Below are positions 35,668-44,117 of a stretch of DNA of 59,651 bases, one piece after another (within the stretch, counting starts at the first letter, position 1; every line of letters begins with the position of its first letter). Both the position numbers and the translations under genes were made by a program. The stretch covers positions 1 through 59,651 of the forward strand of contig JBASEY010000050.1 in assembly GCA_049652745.1 (NCBI GenBank), given 5' to 3'. The notes beneath the pieces were generated by a model. That model had not been told where the DNA came from. It was given only the letters and a program-made list of their open reading frames with translations, and ran no database searches. This DNA comes from JBASEY01 sp049652745 (GTDB lineage Bacteria; CSSED10-310).

Positions 35668-37305
35668 TTATTTTCCTGCCATCATCGCAGCAATATCTTT
35701 CTCAACCGTGTCAATCGGCTTGATATCGAAATTTTTAACCAATACGCTGATGACATTCGGAGATAAAAACGCCGGCAAGGTCGGCCCAAGTCGGATACCT
35801 CTAAAGCCCAGCGCCAACAAGGCTAAAAGCACGATAACCGCTTTCTGCTCATACCACGCGACGTCAAACGAAATCGGCAGTTTGTTGATATCGTCCAAAC
35901 CGAAAACTTCTTTCAACTTCAACGCGATGAAAGCCAAAGAATACGAATCGTTGCACTGGCCTGCGTCCAGAACTCTGGGAATTCCATCAATGTCGCCAAG
36001 ATTCAATTTGATATAGCGATATTTGGCACATCCTGCCGTTAAAATGATTGTGTCAGGCGGAAGAGCTTCGGCGACCTCGGTGAAATAACTGCGCTGTTTC
36101 TGACGACCGTCGCATCCGGCCATGACGATGAAACGTTTGATTTTTCCAGACTTGATCGCTGAAACAACTTTATCGGCCAGCGCCAGAACCTGGTGGTGAG
36201 CAAAACCACCGATGATCTTACCGGTTTCAAGCTCCTGGGGCGGCGGACATTTTTTGGCCAATGCGATTATTTCCGAAAAATCCTTTTGTTTGCCGGGAGT
36301 TCTGTCAGCGATGTGTTTAACTCCCGGGTAACCCGCCATTCCTGTCGTGAAAATTCTGTCTTTGTAAGAATCTTTTATCGGGATGATACAGTTCGTCGTC
36401 ATCAAGATCGGACCATTGAAAGATTCAAACTCTGAATTCTGATGCCACCAGGAACTGCCGTAATTTCCAAAAAAGTGCTTATACTTTTTGAAAGCCGGAT
36501 AATAATGGGTCGGCAGCATTTCACCATGAGTGTAAACATCGACTCCAGTGTTTTCCGTCTGCTGTAAAAGCTCATCGAGATCTTTCAAATCATGGCCTGA
36601 AATCAAAATGCCGGGATTTTTGCCGACTCCCAGCTTGACCTGTGTCATCTCAGGATTTCCATAGGTTTCAGTGTTGGCTTTATCTAAAAGCGCCATTGCT
36701 TTGACACCCATTGAACCACATTCCAAAACAAGATCCGTCATCTTTTTGACGCTGAGCTTGCGTGTCGTCGATGCAAGAGCCTTTAACATAAAAGAATATA
36801 ATTCATCATCATAGTAACCCAGGACTGCAGCATGTTCCAGATAAGCTCCCATCCCTTTCAAACCATAGATCAACAATTCGCGCAGCGACCGAACATCTAC
36901 ATCCTCCGTCGCCAAAACACCTACCGTTTTCGCTTTTTCCAGCAAAGACTCCTCTTTTGATGGGGACCAGGTTGCAGAATCATGGAGATTTTTTTTGCAA
37001 CCTCCTTTACCCGCCTGCTTCATAAGCGAATCCCGTATCCGCAACGCTTCATAAATCAACGCCTCAATCCTGGCGTTGTCAAAATTGGCATTCGTGATCG
37101 TCGCGAACAACGCTTTTGTCACAAAATGACCCGCCTCCCGAATAGAAGCCCCCTTGCTCTCGGCTTTTTCACCCCAGATTGCCAAACCTTTAAGAGTGTG
37201 GATCAACAAATCCATCAGACAAGCTGTTTCATCAGGCTTGCCACAGACACCTTTGATCGTGCACCCTTGATTTTTAACTGTCTCCTGACACTGATAACAA
37301 AACAT
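35668..37305 (-). CDS. hcp: Hybrid-cluster protein (Hcp), class I
   Basis: 545 residues. C3, C6, C15 and C21 (Cx2Cx8Cx5C) give the [4Fe-4S] pattern of class I Hcp from strict anaerobes such as Desulfovibrio, unlike the E. coli [2Fe-2S] form. Hybrid-cluster segments are seen: THGEMLPTHYYP, TTNCIIPIKDSY, TAGCAKYRYIKL and LDAGQCNDSYSLA. Hcp reduces hydroxylamine in vitro and is linked to nitric-oxide detoxification and protein S-nitrosylation. ATG follows AAGGAGG, 33 bases after the Rrf2 gene, with a terminator downstream, so the operon is rrf2-hcp. hcr is not present. Confidence 0.97.
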   Translation of the reverse strand: MFCYQCQETVKNQGCTIKGVCGKPDETACLMDLLIHTLKGLAIWGEKAESKGASIREAGHFVTKALFATITNANFDNARIEALIYEALRIRDSLMKQAGKGGCKKNLHDSATWSPSKEESLLEKAKTVGVLATEDVDVRSLRELLIYGLKGMGAYLEHAAVLGYYDDELYSFMLKALASTTRKLSVKKMTDLVLECGSMGVKAMALLDKANTETYGNPEMTQVKLGVGKNPGILISGHDLKDLDELLQQTENTGVDVYTHGEMLPTHYYPAFKKYKHFFGNYGSSWWHQNSEFESFNGPILMTTNCIIPIKDSYKDRIFTTGMAGYPGVKHIADRTPGKQKDFSEIIALAKKCPPPQELETGKIIGGFAHHQVLALADKVVSAIKSGKIKRFIVMAGCDGRQKQRSYFTEVAEALPPDTIILTAGCAKYRYIKLNLGDIDGIPRVLDAGQCNDSYSLAFIALKLKEVFGLDDINKLPISFDVAWYEQKAVIVLLALLALGFRGIRLGPTLPAFLSPNVISVLVKNFDIKPIDTVEKDIAAMMAGK

Positions 37306-37338
37306 GAATACCTCCTTGAAAATAATTGAGTAATTATA

Positions 37339-37755
37339 TTAATCGGAAACACCTTTCTCGATCAAATCCGATAAATACGTCTGCTCGAAATAGTTTCTGA
37401 GACGATCGTTATAGTCTCTGAAAAAATCCCCAAATATACAAGATATTCTTTCACAAACCCGTTTTCCCAACATACATGTTTTCAGAGGAAACGGCCCTTC
37501 TATGACTGAATAAATATCCATCAACGTAATCTCATGCGGCGACAACGAAAGCTGCAAACCTCCACCCGGACCCCGAATAGATCGAAGCAATCCATGACGA
37601 ACCAAGCGGGTATGCACCTTTGATAAATGATGAGATGAAACACCTATTTCAGCGGCAATCTCGGCAGTCGAACTGGTTTTTCCCGAAGATTCAGCCAGCA
37701 TGACCAACGAATGCAAAGCCAATGAAAACGCATTTGAAAACAGTATTCTATCCAT
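37339..37755 (-). CDS. Rrf2-family iron-sulphur regulator
   Basis: 138 residues. The N-terminal winged helix has AEIAAEIGVSSHHLSKVHTR (recognition region) and the Rrf2 wing RGPGGGLQLS. Three cysteines C94-x6-C101-x4-C106 lie where IscR and NsrR bind their cluster; the spacing is close to NsrR. With hcp next in the operon, a sensor of NO or nitrosative stress is the best guess. A promoter with a palindrome over its -10 lies 30 bases upstream, suggesting autoregulation. Confidence 0.9.
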   Translation of the reverse strand: MDRILFSNAFSLALHSLVMLAESSGKTSSTAEIAAEIGVSSHHLSKVHTRLVRHGLLRSIRGPGGGLQLSLSPHEITLMDIYSVIEGPFPLKTCMLGKRVCERISCIFGDFFRDYNDRLRNYFEQTYLSDLIEKGVSD

Positions 37756-37784
37756 TAAAACAACATTTCTCCCCGAAAGGACGA

Positions 37785-37823
37785 ATTCTGGTACTAGAAT
37801 ACCGTTATTAGTAATCCTGTCAA
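37785..37823 (-). promoter_or_regulatory. rrf2-hcp promoter with operator-like palindrome
   Basis: On the minus strand TTGACA (37818-37823) and TATTCT (37796-37801) are 16 bases apart, a near-consensus promoter. A palindrome ATTCTRGTACYAGAAT (37785-37800, one unmatched pair) covers the -10 and the expected start site, where a repressor would block polymerase. The expected transcript start is about 35 bases before the Rrf2 ATG. Confidence 0.6.
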
Positions 37824-37854
37824 GAAAATTATTTCTGGCAGCCTCGCAGATCGA

Positions 37855-38916
37855 TCAGACTGTATTCAATTCCTGTCGGCTGTCGGTATCTGAGGAGGAA
37901 CCCAATCGATTCAGCCCAAGAGCTCCTACTAAGCCGAGGACGAGATATAAACTATTCCACAAAACGTCATTGGTGGATTTTGGGAGTATATTGGGTGCCG
38001 TGGCAATCTGAATATCTTTTTTCTCGGCGACACGTTCCTGAAATTCCAGGTCGATATGCGTCAGGTCAGGATTATAATCGTAATTTTTGAATGGCCATAG
38101 AATCCAGAATGAGCCCAGCACCAGACCGATCAAAAAAGCCAGGGTGGCGTTTCTTCGATGTTCCAGTATCCATTTAAGCAGCTTGGCGAAAGCGATCATC
38201 CCGATCAGGCATCCCATGGCGAAGACGATCAACCATATCCAGGCGCCTAGATCCAGTGATTGCTGTATGGTTTGCAGTTTTCTAAGGATATTTTGGTATT
38301 GACCCAGCACCAAAAGAACGAATGAACCACTGATACCGGGAAGGATCATGGCACAGATCGCGATAACTCCGGTAAGAAATCCCCAGATCAGGTTGTCGCC
38401 GAATCCGCCCGTTTTTCCGAAGGCAAAGGCGACAAATATGGTCAGAGCCATCCCCGGTATCATCCAGATCAGTTGCCGAAAGGCAGGTTTATCTTTCATC
38501 ATTTTCCAGGGCACGGCGATTGTAGGTATCAACAGGCCTAGAAAAAAGGAAAGAGTATAGGCGGGGTATTCTGTCAGCAGATAATCAATGGGATGTGAAA
38601 GGCCAAGGATGGACACTCCAGCACCCGCGGCCAAACAGATAAGAAAGAAGATATCCATTTCGGCCAGTTTCCCCCAAAAAGTTATTGGTGAAGAAGGTTT
38701 TTTCAGACCGGGCAGTGTCATAATGAGGGCGATTAAATTTTTGGGTGTCAAGTTTTGGAGGGCTGAGAGCAATCGTTCCAGGACGCCGAGGATAAGCGCA
38801 AACGTTCCACCGCTGACGCCTGGAATGATATTGGCGATGCCGATAAGGAGGCCTTTAAAGAAAAGGCCCATTCCGTTCATCACTGTCACGGGTTTGTATA
38901 AAGGTTTCTGTGTCAT
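37855..38916 (-). CDS. DUF368 undecaprenyl-phosphate translocase (PopT-like)
   Basis: 353 residues, polytopic with about nine to ten helices. DUF368 signatures: GLLIGIANIIPGVSGGTFALILGV near residue 20 and AICAMILPGISGSFVLLVLGQY near 190, an internal repeat of the same motif. Members of this family (PopT) recycle undecaprenyl phosphate across the inner membrane for cell wall and O-antigen synthesis. It lies 18 bases after pcm on the same strand. The C-terminal tail is soluble and charged. Confidence 0.9.
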   Translation of the reverse strand: MTQKPLYKPVTVMNGMGLFFKGLLIGIANIIPGVSGGTFALILGVLERLLSALQNLTPKNLIALIMTLPGLKKPSSPITFWGKLAEMDIFFLICLAAGAGVSILGLSHPIDYLLTEYPAYTLSFFLGLLIPTIAVPWKMMKDKPAFRQLIWMIPGMALTIFVAFAFGKTGGFGDNLIWGFLTGVIAICAMILPGISGSFVLLVLGQYQNILRKLQTIQQSLDLGAWIWLIVFAMGCLIGMIAFAKLLKWILEHRRNATLAFLIGLVLGSFWILWPFKNYDYNPDLTHIDLEFQERVAEKKDIQIATAPNILPKSTNDVLWNSLYLVLGLVGALGLNRLGSSSDTDSRQELNTV

Positions 38917-38934
38917 CGATAAGAGTCTCCTGGG

Positions 38935-39621
38935 TTATTTCGAATCAGGCCACCCGAGTTTTCCCACAAGATCGACGAATTCGCACGGGCCGTGGTGAGA
39001 AACATCGAAAATGGGCTCGCCATTGACATCGGATCGTTCGATCAGCAGAAGCTCCTGGGCATTTTTGGGGCCGACGGGTACGACCATTTTTCCATTTGTA
39101 TTCAATTGATAGCAAACTGCTTCAGGTATTGTCGGGGCGCCGGCAGTGACGATAATTCGGTCGAAAGGGGCAGCGGCGGGCCAGCCTTGGCTGCCGTCGC
39201 CATGTTCAATTCGTGCGGTAAAATAGCCCAGTTCGCTCAGTCGTGAGCGGGCTTGTTTGGCTAACTGCAGATGCCATTCCACCGAATAGACTTTCAGGCA
39301 GAGTTCAGCCAGTATTGCAGTTTGATAACCGGATCCCGAACCTATTTCCAGAACACGATGATTGGTTTTCACATCTAGCAGACTGGTCATTCTGGCTACG
39401 GTTGATGGCCGTGAGATAGTCTGTTCGAAGCCGATAGGCAGTCTGATATCGTTATAAGCCTGGTGGCTCAGCGCCGGATCGACAAAGAGGTGTCTCGGTA
39501 TTTTCAGCATGGCTTGAAGAACACACGAAGCGATAGGCTCAACGCTCTTTTCCAGTTCTTCGACCATAAGCTGCCGACTGATCGTATCTTTAAGACATTC
39601 TTCAAAATAAGGGCTTTTCAT
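38935..39621 (-). CDS. pcm: Protein-L-isoaspartate O-methyltransferase
   Basis: 228 residues. It repairs isoaspartyl damage with S-adenosylmethionine. Motif I reads VLEIGSGSGYQTAILAEL and is preceded by the family segment TISRPSTVARMTSLL, with FDRIIVTAGAPTIPEAVCYQL after it. Complete with a normal length. tRNA-Pro(GGG) lies 20 bases upstream. Confidence 0.96.
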   Translation of the reverse strand: MKSPYFEECLKDTISRQLMVEELEKSVEPIASCVLQAMLKIPRHLFVDPALSHQAYNDIRLPIGFEQTISRPSTVARMTSLLDVKTNHRVLEIGSGSGYQTAILAELCLKVYSVEWHLQLAKQARSRLSELGYFTARIEHGDGSQGWPAAAPFDRIIVTAGAPTIPEAVCYQLNTNGKMVVPVGPKNAQELLLIERSDVNGEPIFDVSHHGPCEFVDLVGKLGWPDSK

Positions 39622-39641
39622 TTATGCTGGTATAAAAATGG

Positions 39642-39715
39642 TCGGGGCGAGAGGATTCGAACCTCCGGCCACTTGCACCCCATGCAAGTGCGCTACCAGA
39701 CTGCGCTACGCCCCG
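39642..39715 (-). tRNA. tRNA-Pro (anticodon GGG)
   Basis: 74 bases on the minus strand: acceptor stem CGGGGCG/CGCCCCG, D-arm TAGCGCAGTCTGGTAGCGC, anticodon arm CTTGCATGGGGTGCAAG (anticodon GGG), T-arm CGGAGGTTCGAATCCTC. CCA is not encoded. It is tightly placed, 15 bases after the MerR gene and 20 before pcm. Confidence 0.94.
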
Positions 39716-39730
39716 ACGGAGACTTCCCGG

Positions 39731-40066
39731 CTATCGTAATTGTTCCAATATCTTTTGTAAACCTTTTTTTATCGAATTGATTTTATCACCGATATCGGAT
39801 GGATAGCCCGTTCCTTGTTCGGCATTGCTTTGAGAATGTTTTTCCTGTTTCAGCCGTTCCTTGCAACCTGAAATCGTCAGCTTCTCAACATATCGGAGCC
39901 GGGCGATTTTTTCTATAAAAGCAATATCTTCATTGCTATAAAGACGTTGGCCGGATCGGCTTTTCTCGGGCTTCAACTCAGGAAACTCCGTCTCCCAATA
40001 GCGAAGCACATAGGATGGAATATTCAACAGCTCACTTACGTCGCCGATTTTGAGTCTTCGAGTCAT
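39731..40066 (-). CDS. MerR-family transcriptional regulator
   Basis: 111 residues. The N-terminal MerR winged helix reads LKIGDVSELLNIPSYVLRYWETEFPELKP, followed by GQRLYSNEDIAFIEKIARLR. A short coiled-coil dimerisation region follows and there is no effector domain, so it is a small MerR of the kind often found with ihfA or tRNA-Pro in this group. Its start lies inside the upstream pseudouridine synthase gene (35-base overlap). Target unknown. Confidence 0.9.
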   Translation of the reverse strand: MTRRLKIGDVSELLNIPSYVLRYWETEFPELKPEKSRSGQRLYSNEDIAFIEKIARLRYVEKLTISGCKERLKQEKHSQSNAEQGTGYPSDIGDKINSIKKGLQKILEQLR

Positions 40067-40886
40067 CTTTTTTTCCTTTTGTTTTGGAGCGAAATGTCAT
40101 GGGAATTTTTTTGGTGAACCTCGCTGGTTCGGATGATTGCTTACGCTCTTTTTGAACCGCTTTCTCAGAATAGCCAAAGGATTTGATTTCGGAACGATTC
40201 AATTCACGATATTGCCCTGGTTTCAGCCCGGTCAAATCAATTTTTCCGATGGATAGGCGGACGAGTTTGACGACAGGGTGGCCGGTTGCTTGACCCATGC
40301 GCCTGACTTGGTGGTTGTATCCCCCGGTCAATACCACTCTCAACCAGGCATTCTGCTTGGTGGTTTTTTCAATACGCACATCAAGAGCTTTCAGAATCTG
40401 CTTTTGATCTTTGATACCAGCAGTCCATCTGTGCAATGTCTTAGAGGTTGGGATATTACGTACTTTTGCCATGTACGTTTTTTGGATACGGTTTCTTGGA
40501 TGAGCAATTTGATTGGCAAAGAGCCCGTCATTGGTATAGAGGATAGCGCCTTCTGTTTGAAAATCCAATCGACCGACAGGAAAAAGCCGCATTCCAAAAT
40601 CAGGCAAAAGACTTTTAGCCAGAGGCCGGTTTTCCGGATCAGAATCACTGACCAGGTAACCTTTGGGCTTGTATAAAAGAAGATAGATGAATACCGGGGG
40701 ATATTGAACGATCTCATTATCCAAGAGCACTGTATCGATATCCGGGATGACACGCATACCGGGTCGAGCAATCGTATCGTTTACCCGGACTCTACCTTCC
40801 AAAATCAGATTGTCGCACATTCGTCGTGACCCTTGGCCGGTCAAAGCAAGGTAGCGCACTAAAGGAATATCAGTTGTTCGTTTCAT
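40032..40886 (-). CDS. RluB/RsuA-family pseudouridine synthase
   Basis: About 284 residues from ATG 40886 (MKRTTDIPLVRYLALTGQGS) after GGAG. An S4 RNA-binding domain (residues 1-60), then the catalytic GRLDFQTEGAILYTNDG with the active Asp and the family motif GGYNHQVRRMGQATGHPV. A Lys/Arg-rich tail ends KTQNRRRK. It most likely modifies 23S rRNA as RluB does; RluE, RluF or RsuA cannot be excluded. It overlaps scpB by 17 bases. Confidence 0.92.
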   Translation of the reverse strand: MKRTTDIPLVRYLALTGQGSRRMCDNLILEGRVRVNDTIARPGMRVIPDIDTVLLDNEIVQYPPVFIYLLLYKPKGYLVSDSDPENRPLAKSLLPDFGMRLFPVGRLDFQTEGAILYTNDGLFANQIAHPRNRIQKTYMAKVRNIPTSKTLHRWTAGIKDQKQILKALDVRIEKTTKQNAWLRVVLTGGYNHQVRRMGQATGHPVVKLVRLSIGKIDLTGLKPGQYRELNRSEIKSFGYSEKAVQKERKQSSEPARFTKKIPMTFRSKTKGKKDDSKTQNRRRK

Positions 40887-41493
40887 CCGGTGTCTCCAGT
40901 GAATCAATGTGGTGGGTTACGTCCGCTGCTTTAAAAAGAGGATTTTCGAGCGGTGTGTTCAATCTATTGAGTTTTAGATCGAATTCTTCGAGTTTGGGCA
41001 AGGAATCAAGACTATCCAAACCGAAAACAACAAGAAAATGTTGGGTGGTACCGTACAAAAGCGGGTTACCGGGCGCTCGTTTTCGGCCGAGCACTGTGAC
41101 GAGCTTTTTCACCAGTAAATTTTTCAATATCCCTGTGCTGTCAACACCGCGAATCTGATCGATTTCAGGCGTCGTTATCGGCTGTCTATAGGCGATTATC
41201 GCAAGCGTTTCCAAAGCCGCTCTTGAAAAACGAACTCTCCGGCAGGTCTTTTTCAGCCGAAGAACAGCATCCGAATACTCCGGCCGCGTCACCATCAGCC
41301 ATGAACCGGCCACCTTGATAATCCTCATCCCCGAATCTCGATCATTGAACCAAGCAACAAAATCAGCAAAATTCATGCCTTCGATTTGGTCGAACTCCTC
41401 TCGGACAATCTGCATGATAGATTCCTCTCGAACAGGTTCCGACATTGAAAACAATAAAGCTTCACATAAAGCAAAAAAAGTCGGCTTATTCAT
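40870..41493 (-). CDS. scpB: Segregation and condensation protein B
   Basis: 207 residues with two winged-helix domains. The signature RAALETLAIIAYRQPITTPEIDQIRGVDS is unmistakable. ScpB dimers bind ScpA in the SMC condensin complex. It overlaps scpA by eight bases. A divergent Asp/Leu-rich tail follows residue 165. Confidence 0.96.
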   Translation of the reverse strand: MNKPTFFALCEALLFSMSEPVREESIMQIVREEFDQIEGMNFADFVAWFNDRDSGMRIIKVAGSWLMVTRPEYSDAVLRLKKTCRRVRFSRAALETLAIIAYRQPITTPEIDQIRGVDSTGILKNLLVKKLVTVLGRKRAPGNPLLYGTTQHFLVVFGLDSLDSLPKLEEFDLKLNRLNTPLENPLFKAADVTHHIDSLETPDETNN

Positions 41494-42241
41494 TTTGTGC
41501 TGGACTGGTCCGAGGGCGATTCAAAACCAATCGGATATCGCCCAAAAAAATTTTCTGCCTGGCTCTGATTGTCTGAATACGGACAAGTTCGAGTATCGCC
41601 AGAAAAACAGCGATCATCTCCTGCCTCGATTCAACCGTGTCAAACAGTCTGGAAAGAAGTACCGGACCGTCTTCATTCAACAGGTTCAATATCCATGACA
41701 TCTTTTGTCTGATCGAAACCGGACCAGCTTTCACGATATGCAGAAAAACCTCTTTCCGTCTTTCCATAATGTTTTTTATCGCCGTTAGAAGATCGATCAT
41801 TGAAACATCGATAACCCATTCTGTTTCAAACGTCTCCTTCTCGTCCTGAGCGGGGCGTGAGTGTTGATGGCTTCGATCATCTTCCATTATTCCCAGTTGA
41901 ACCCCGGCCTTTTTGAAAATTTCATACTCTTTCAAGCGACGAATCAATTCTTCTTGCGAATCGTTGATATCATCCATCTCCAGGGCGGAGCCGGAAGGGG
42001 GAAGAAGCGTTTTGGACTTGATCAGCACAAGCGTGGCGGCGGTCACCAGATATTCTCCCGCAATATCCAGATCGAGCTCCTTCATCAACTGAATGGTTTC
42101 GAGATACTGATCCGTAATTTGCGCTAGGCTGATGGCTGAAATATCGATATGGTTGTTCTGGATCAGATGCAGTAACAGATCGAGAGGCCCTTCGAAAAGA
42201 TCAAGCTTGACGCGTACGGATTCTTTCAAAAAATCTATCAT
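41486..42241 (-). CDS. scpA: Segregation and condensation protein A
   Basis: 251 residues. The kleisin N-terminus is typical: VKLDLFEGPLDLLLHLIQNNHIDI and EYLVTAATLVLIKSKTLLPP. The C-terminal winged helix is seen in the last 80 residues (ILNLLNEDGPVLLSRLFD, AVFLAILELVRIQTIRARQ). It bridges SMC heads with ScpB; smc itself is not in the window. It overlaps the M50 gene and scpB. Confidence 0.96.
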   Translation of the reverse strand: MIDFLKESVRVKLDLFEGPLDLLLHLIQNNHIDISAISLAQITDQYLETIQLMKELDLDIAGEYLVTAATLVLIKSKTLLPPSGSALEMDDINDSQEELIRRLKEYEIFKKAGVQLGIMEDDRSHQHSRPAQDEKETFETEWVIDVSMIDLLTAIKNIMERRKEVFLHIVKAGPVSIRQKMSWILNLLNEDGPVLLSRLFDTVESRQEMIAVFLAILELVRIQTIRARQKIFLGDIRLVLNRPRTSPAQNE

Positions 42242-42903
42242 AAAGTCAGTCTTACACCGGCAAGTTTTTGCAGTATAAAAAGAAATAGATTGCTTACCGG
42301 AAACAGATAAAACCTGTGAAACCAGTTAGTCAGTAGAAAAATGAGCATAAAAATCAAAATCAGTTTTTGTCCCATCTGCCTGTAAGCGAAAAGAGTAACT
42401 GGCGACATGAAATATTGAATGACGCCGGACCCGTCCAAAGGCATAATGGGGAGCATGTTGAAAACCATAAGGAATATATTGATCCTGATAAAGCTCAGAA
42501 AAATGAACAAAATAAAGGCTTTGGCTTCTGTGATGTTCGCTGATGGGTTTAAGAGGCGCACTACTACTGTCGCGACTGTTGCAAGGACGAGGTTGGCTCC
42601 GGGGCCGGCAATGGATACCAACGCTTCGTCACGGCGCCGGCGGCGGAAATTGCCAGGATTGACCGGGACGGGTTTGGCCCATCCGAATGCGCCTAGACCG
42701 ATCAAGGAGAGCATGAGGGGAAGTAGAACGGTGCCGATGGGATCGATGTGCACCAGGGGGTTCAGGGATAGTCTGCCGAGATGTTTTGCAGTCGGGTCGC
42801 CCAGGGCGTTGGCTGTCGCGGCATGAGCATATTCGTGGAACGTCAGCGAAATGACAACGATGATAAACATTACAATAGCAAAAGGGATAGCTGCTAGTGT
42901 CAT
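42238..42903 (-). CDS. Site-2 protease-like M50 membrane peptidase
   Basis: 221 residues with about five to six helices. The zinc site HEYAH lies in TM1 (ISLTFHEYAHAATANALGD) and the third ligand in NMLPIMPLDGSGVI. It lacks a PDZ domain, so it is the small rhomboid-sized form rather than RseP. Substrates are unknown. It commonly sits next to scpA in this phylum and in Firmicutes. Overlaps scpA by four bases. Confidence 0.93.
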   Translation of the reverse strand: MTLAAIPFAIVMFIIVVISLTFHEYAHAATANALGDPTAKHLGRLSLNPLVHIDPIGTVLLPLMLSLIGLGAFGWAKPVPVNPGNFRRRRRDEALVSIAGPGANLVLATVATVVVRLLNPSANITEAKAFILFIFLSFIRINIFLMVFNMLPIMPLDGSGVIQYFMSPVTLFAYRQMGQKLILIFMLIFLLTNWFHRFYLFPVSNLFLFILQKLAGVRLTL

Positions 42904-43216
42904 TTGGTCCTCCTGGCGGTATTATATATCATTATTTCAAAGCCGAAAGCCATTTCCGTCAATTGTGAACAATAAGACAGTGCATTTAATATTATACGCC
43001 ATGTCTCATATAAAGGTATTTGCACAAGCACAGCGATTGCCGTGATGAAACACGGTCTCAGTAACGCCGATTTCCTGCCGACTGCCGCTGATTCAACCGA
43101 AAATATTCCGTTAACCGGTTAAATGACTTCAAGTCCCTGGCTTTATACCGGTTTTAATGAAATCCATGTGTATTGCTTCAAGGGTTAGGATGAAGTCGCA
43201 GTTCAGACGCCGAAAG
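42904..43216. other. Intergenic region with short repeats
   Basis: 313 bases without a credible gene. It holds a 5-bp hairpin (CCGTG/CACGG, 43040-43055), a 12-bp palindrome TTAACCGGTTAA (43111-43122), and two similar words ACCGGTTAAATGA and ACCGGTTTTAATGA about 40 bases apart. No promoter is convincing. Confidence 0.5.
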
Positions 43217-44098
43217 TCATGATCTGGGGTGGTGCGTCTGAATAATTTGTTTCATGCGCTCTCTGGCTACCAGGGTATAGATCTCAGTCGTCGAAATGCT
43301 TGAGTGCCCCAGCATTTCCTGGACAGCTCTGAGGTCGGCGCCGTTCGCTACCAGATGGGTCGCAAAGCTGTGACGTAAAACATGTGGATGGATATTTTGA
43401 GGAGCTCCGGCTGCAATCGCATGTTTTCGAACCATGCGCCAAACGGAGACACGAGAAAGCTTCGCTCCCAGTTTATTCAGAAAAACATGGTCGCACTGTT
43501 TTTTGCCTCGGCTGAGGCCGGGGCGCACATCACGTATATAGCGACTAATCCATTCGACAGCCTCTCTACCCAAAGGTATCAAGCGCTCTTTGTTACCTTT
43601 GCCCACACATTGCACGAACTTTTTCTCAGGATGTAAACCATATAACTCAAGGTTGCATATTTCAGAAACCCGCATCCCAGTGGCATACATCGTCTCAAGG
43701 ATCGCCCGATCGCGAATGCCAAGCGGTGTCGACACATCCGGAGTCTGCAGCAGGCGGTTCACCCAGGACACCGAAATCGGTTTCGGCAGAGCGATGTGGG
43801 AAAACCGGATAGACACATCCTCGGTTGGATCGTTCAGGCATAGGCCTTGGTCGAGCAGAAACCGATAAAATACACGGATAGCGCTGAGTTTTCTGGCGAT
43901 AGATCTGGGGGCGATACCGGTCTGATGAAGTGTTTCGAGATACTTTCGAATAATGGTGTCGTCCGAGTCGAGAGGGTTGTCGACGGAGTCGAGAAAATCC
44001 CTTACGTCTGCTGAATAGGCGTCGACGGAATGATTTGAAAGCATTCGTATGGCGATAAGGTAATGAACGAATGCGTCAAAAAAATCCGAAATAGTCAC
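43217..44098 (-). CDS. xerD: Tyrosine recombinase XerD
   Basis: About 293 residues from GTG 44098 (MTISDFFDAFVHYLIAIRML), which matches the XerD N-terminus; ATG 44179 would add 27 unrelated residues and overlap the lipoprotein gene. The catalytic set is complete: Arg (ATGMRVSEI), Lys (GKGNKERLIPLG), HxxR (HVLRHSFATHL), His (LGHSSISTTEIY) and Tyr. It ends QTHHPRS like E. coli XerD. It resolves chromosome dimers at dif with XerC. No attachment site, integrase cargo or island boundary is near. Confidence 0.93.
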   Translation of the reverse strand: MTISDFFDAFVHYLIAIRMLSNHSVDAYSADVRDFLDSVDNPLDSDDTIIRKYLETLHQTGIAPRSIARKLSAIRVFYRFLLDQGLCLNDPTEDVSIRFSHIALPKPISVSWVNRLLQTPDVSTPLGIRDRAILETMYATGMRVSEICNLELYGLHPEKKFVQCVGKGNKERLIPLGREAVEWISRYIRDVRPGLSRGKKQCDHVFLNKLGAKLSRVSVWRMVRKHAIAAGAPQNIHPHVLRHSFATHLVANGADLRAVQEMLGHSSISTTEIYTLVARERMKQIIQTHHPRS

Positions 44099-44117
44099 GG
44101 ATAACGAGGGAAAAGCC

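Noticed and set aside
43040..43055. Small hairpin as xerD terminator
   Set aside because: Five-base stem without a T tract.
31751..44098. tRNA plus XerD as a genomic island
   Set aside because: XerD is the housekeeping type, the tRNAs lie within conserved genes, and no att repeat or phage gene is seen.
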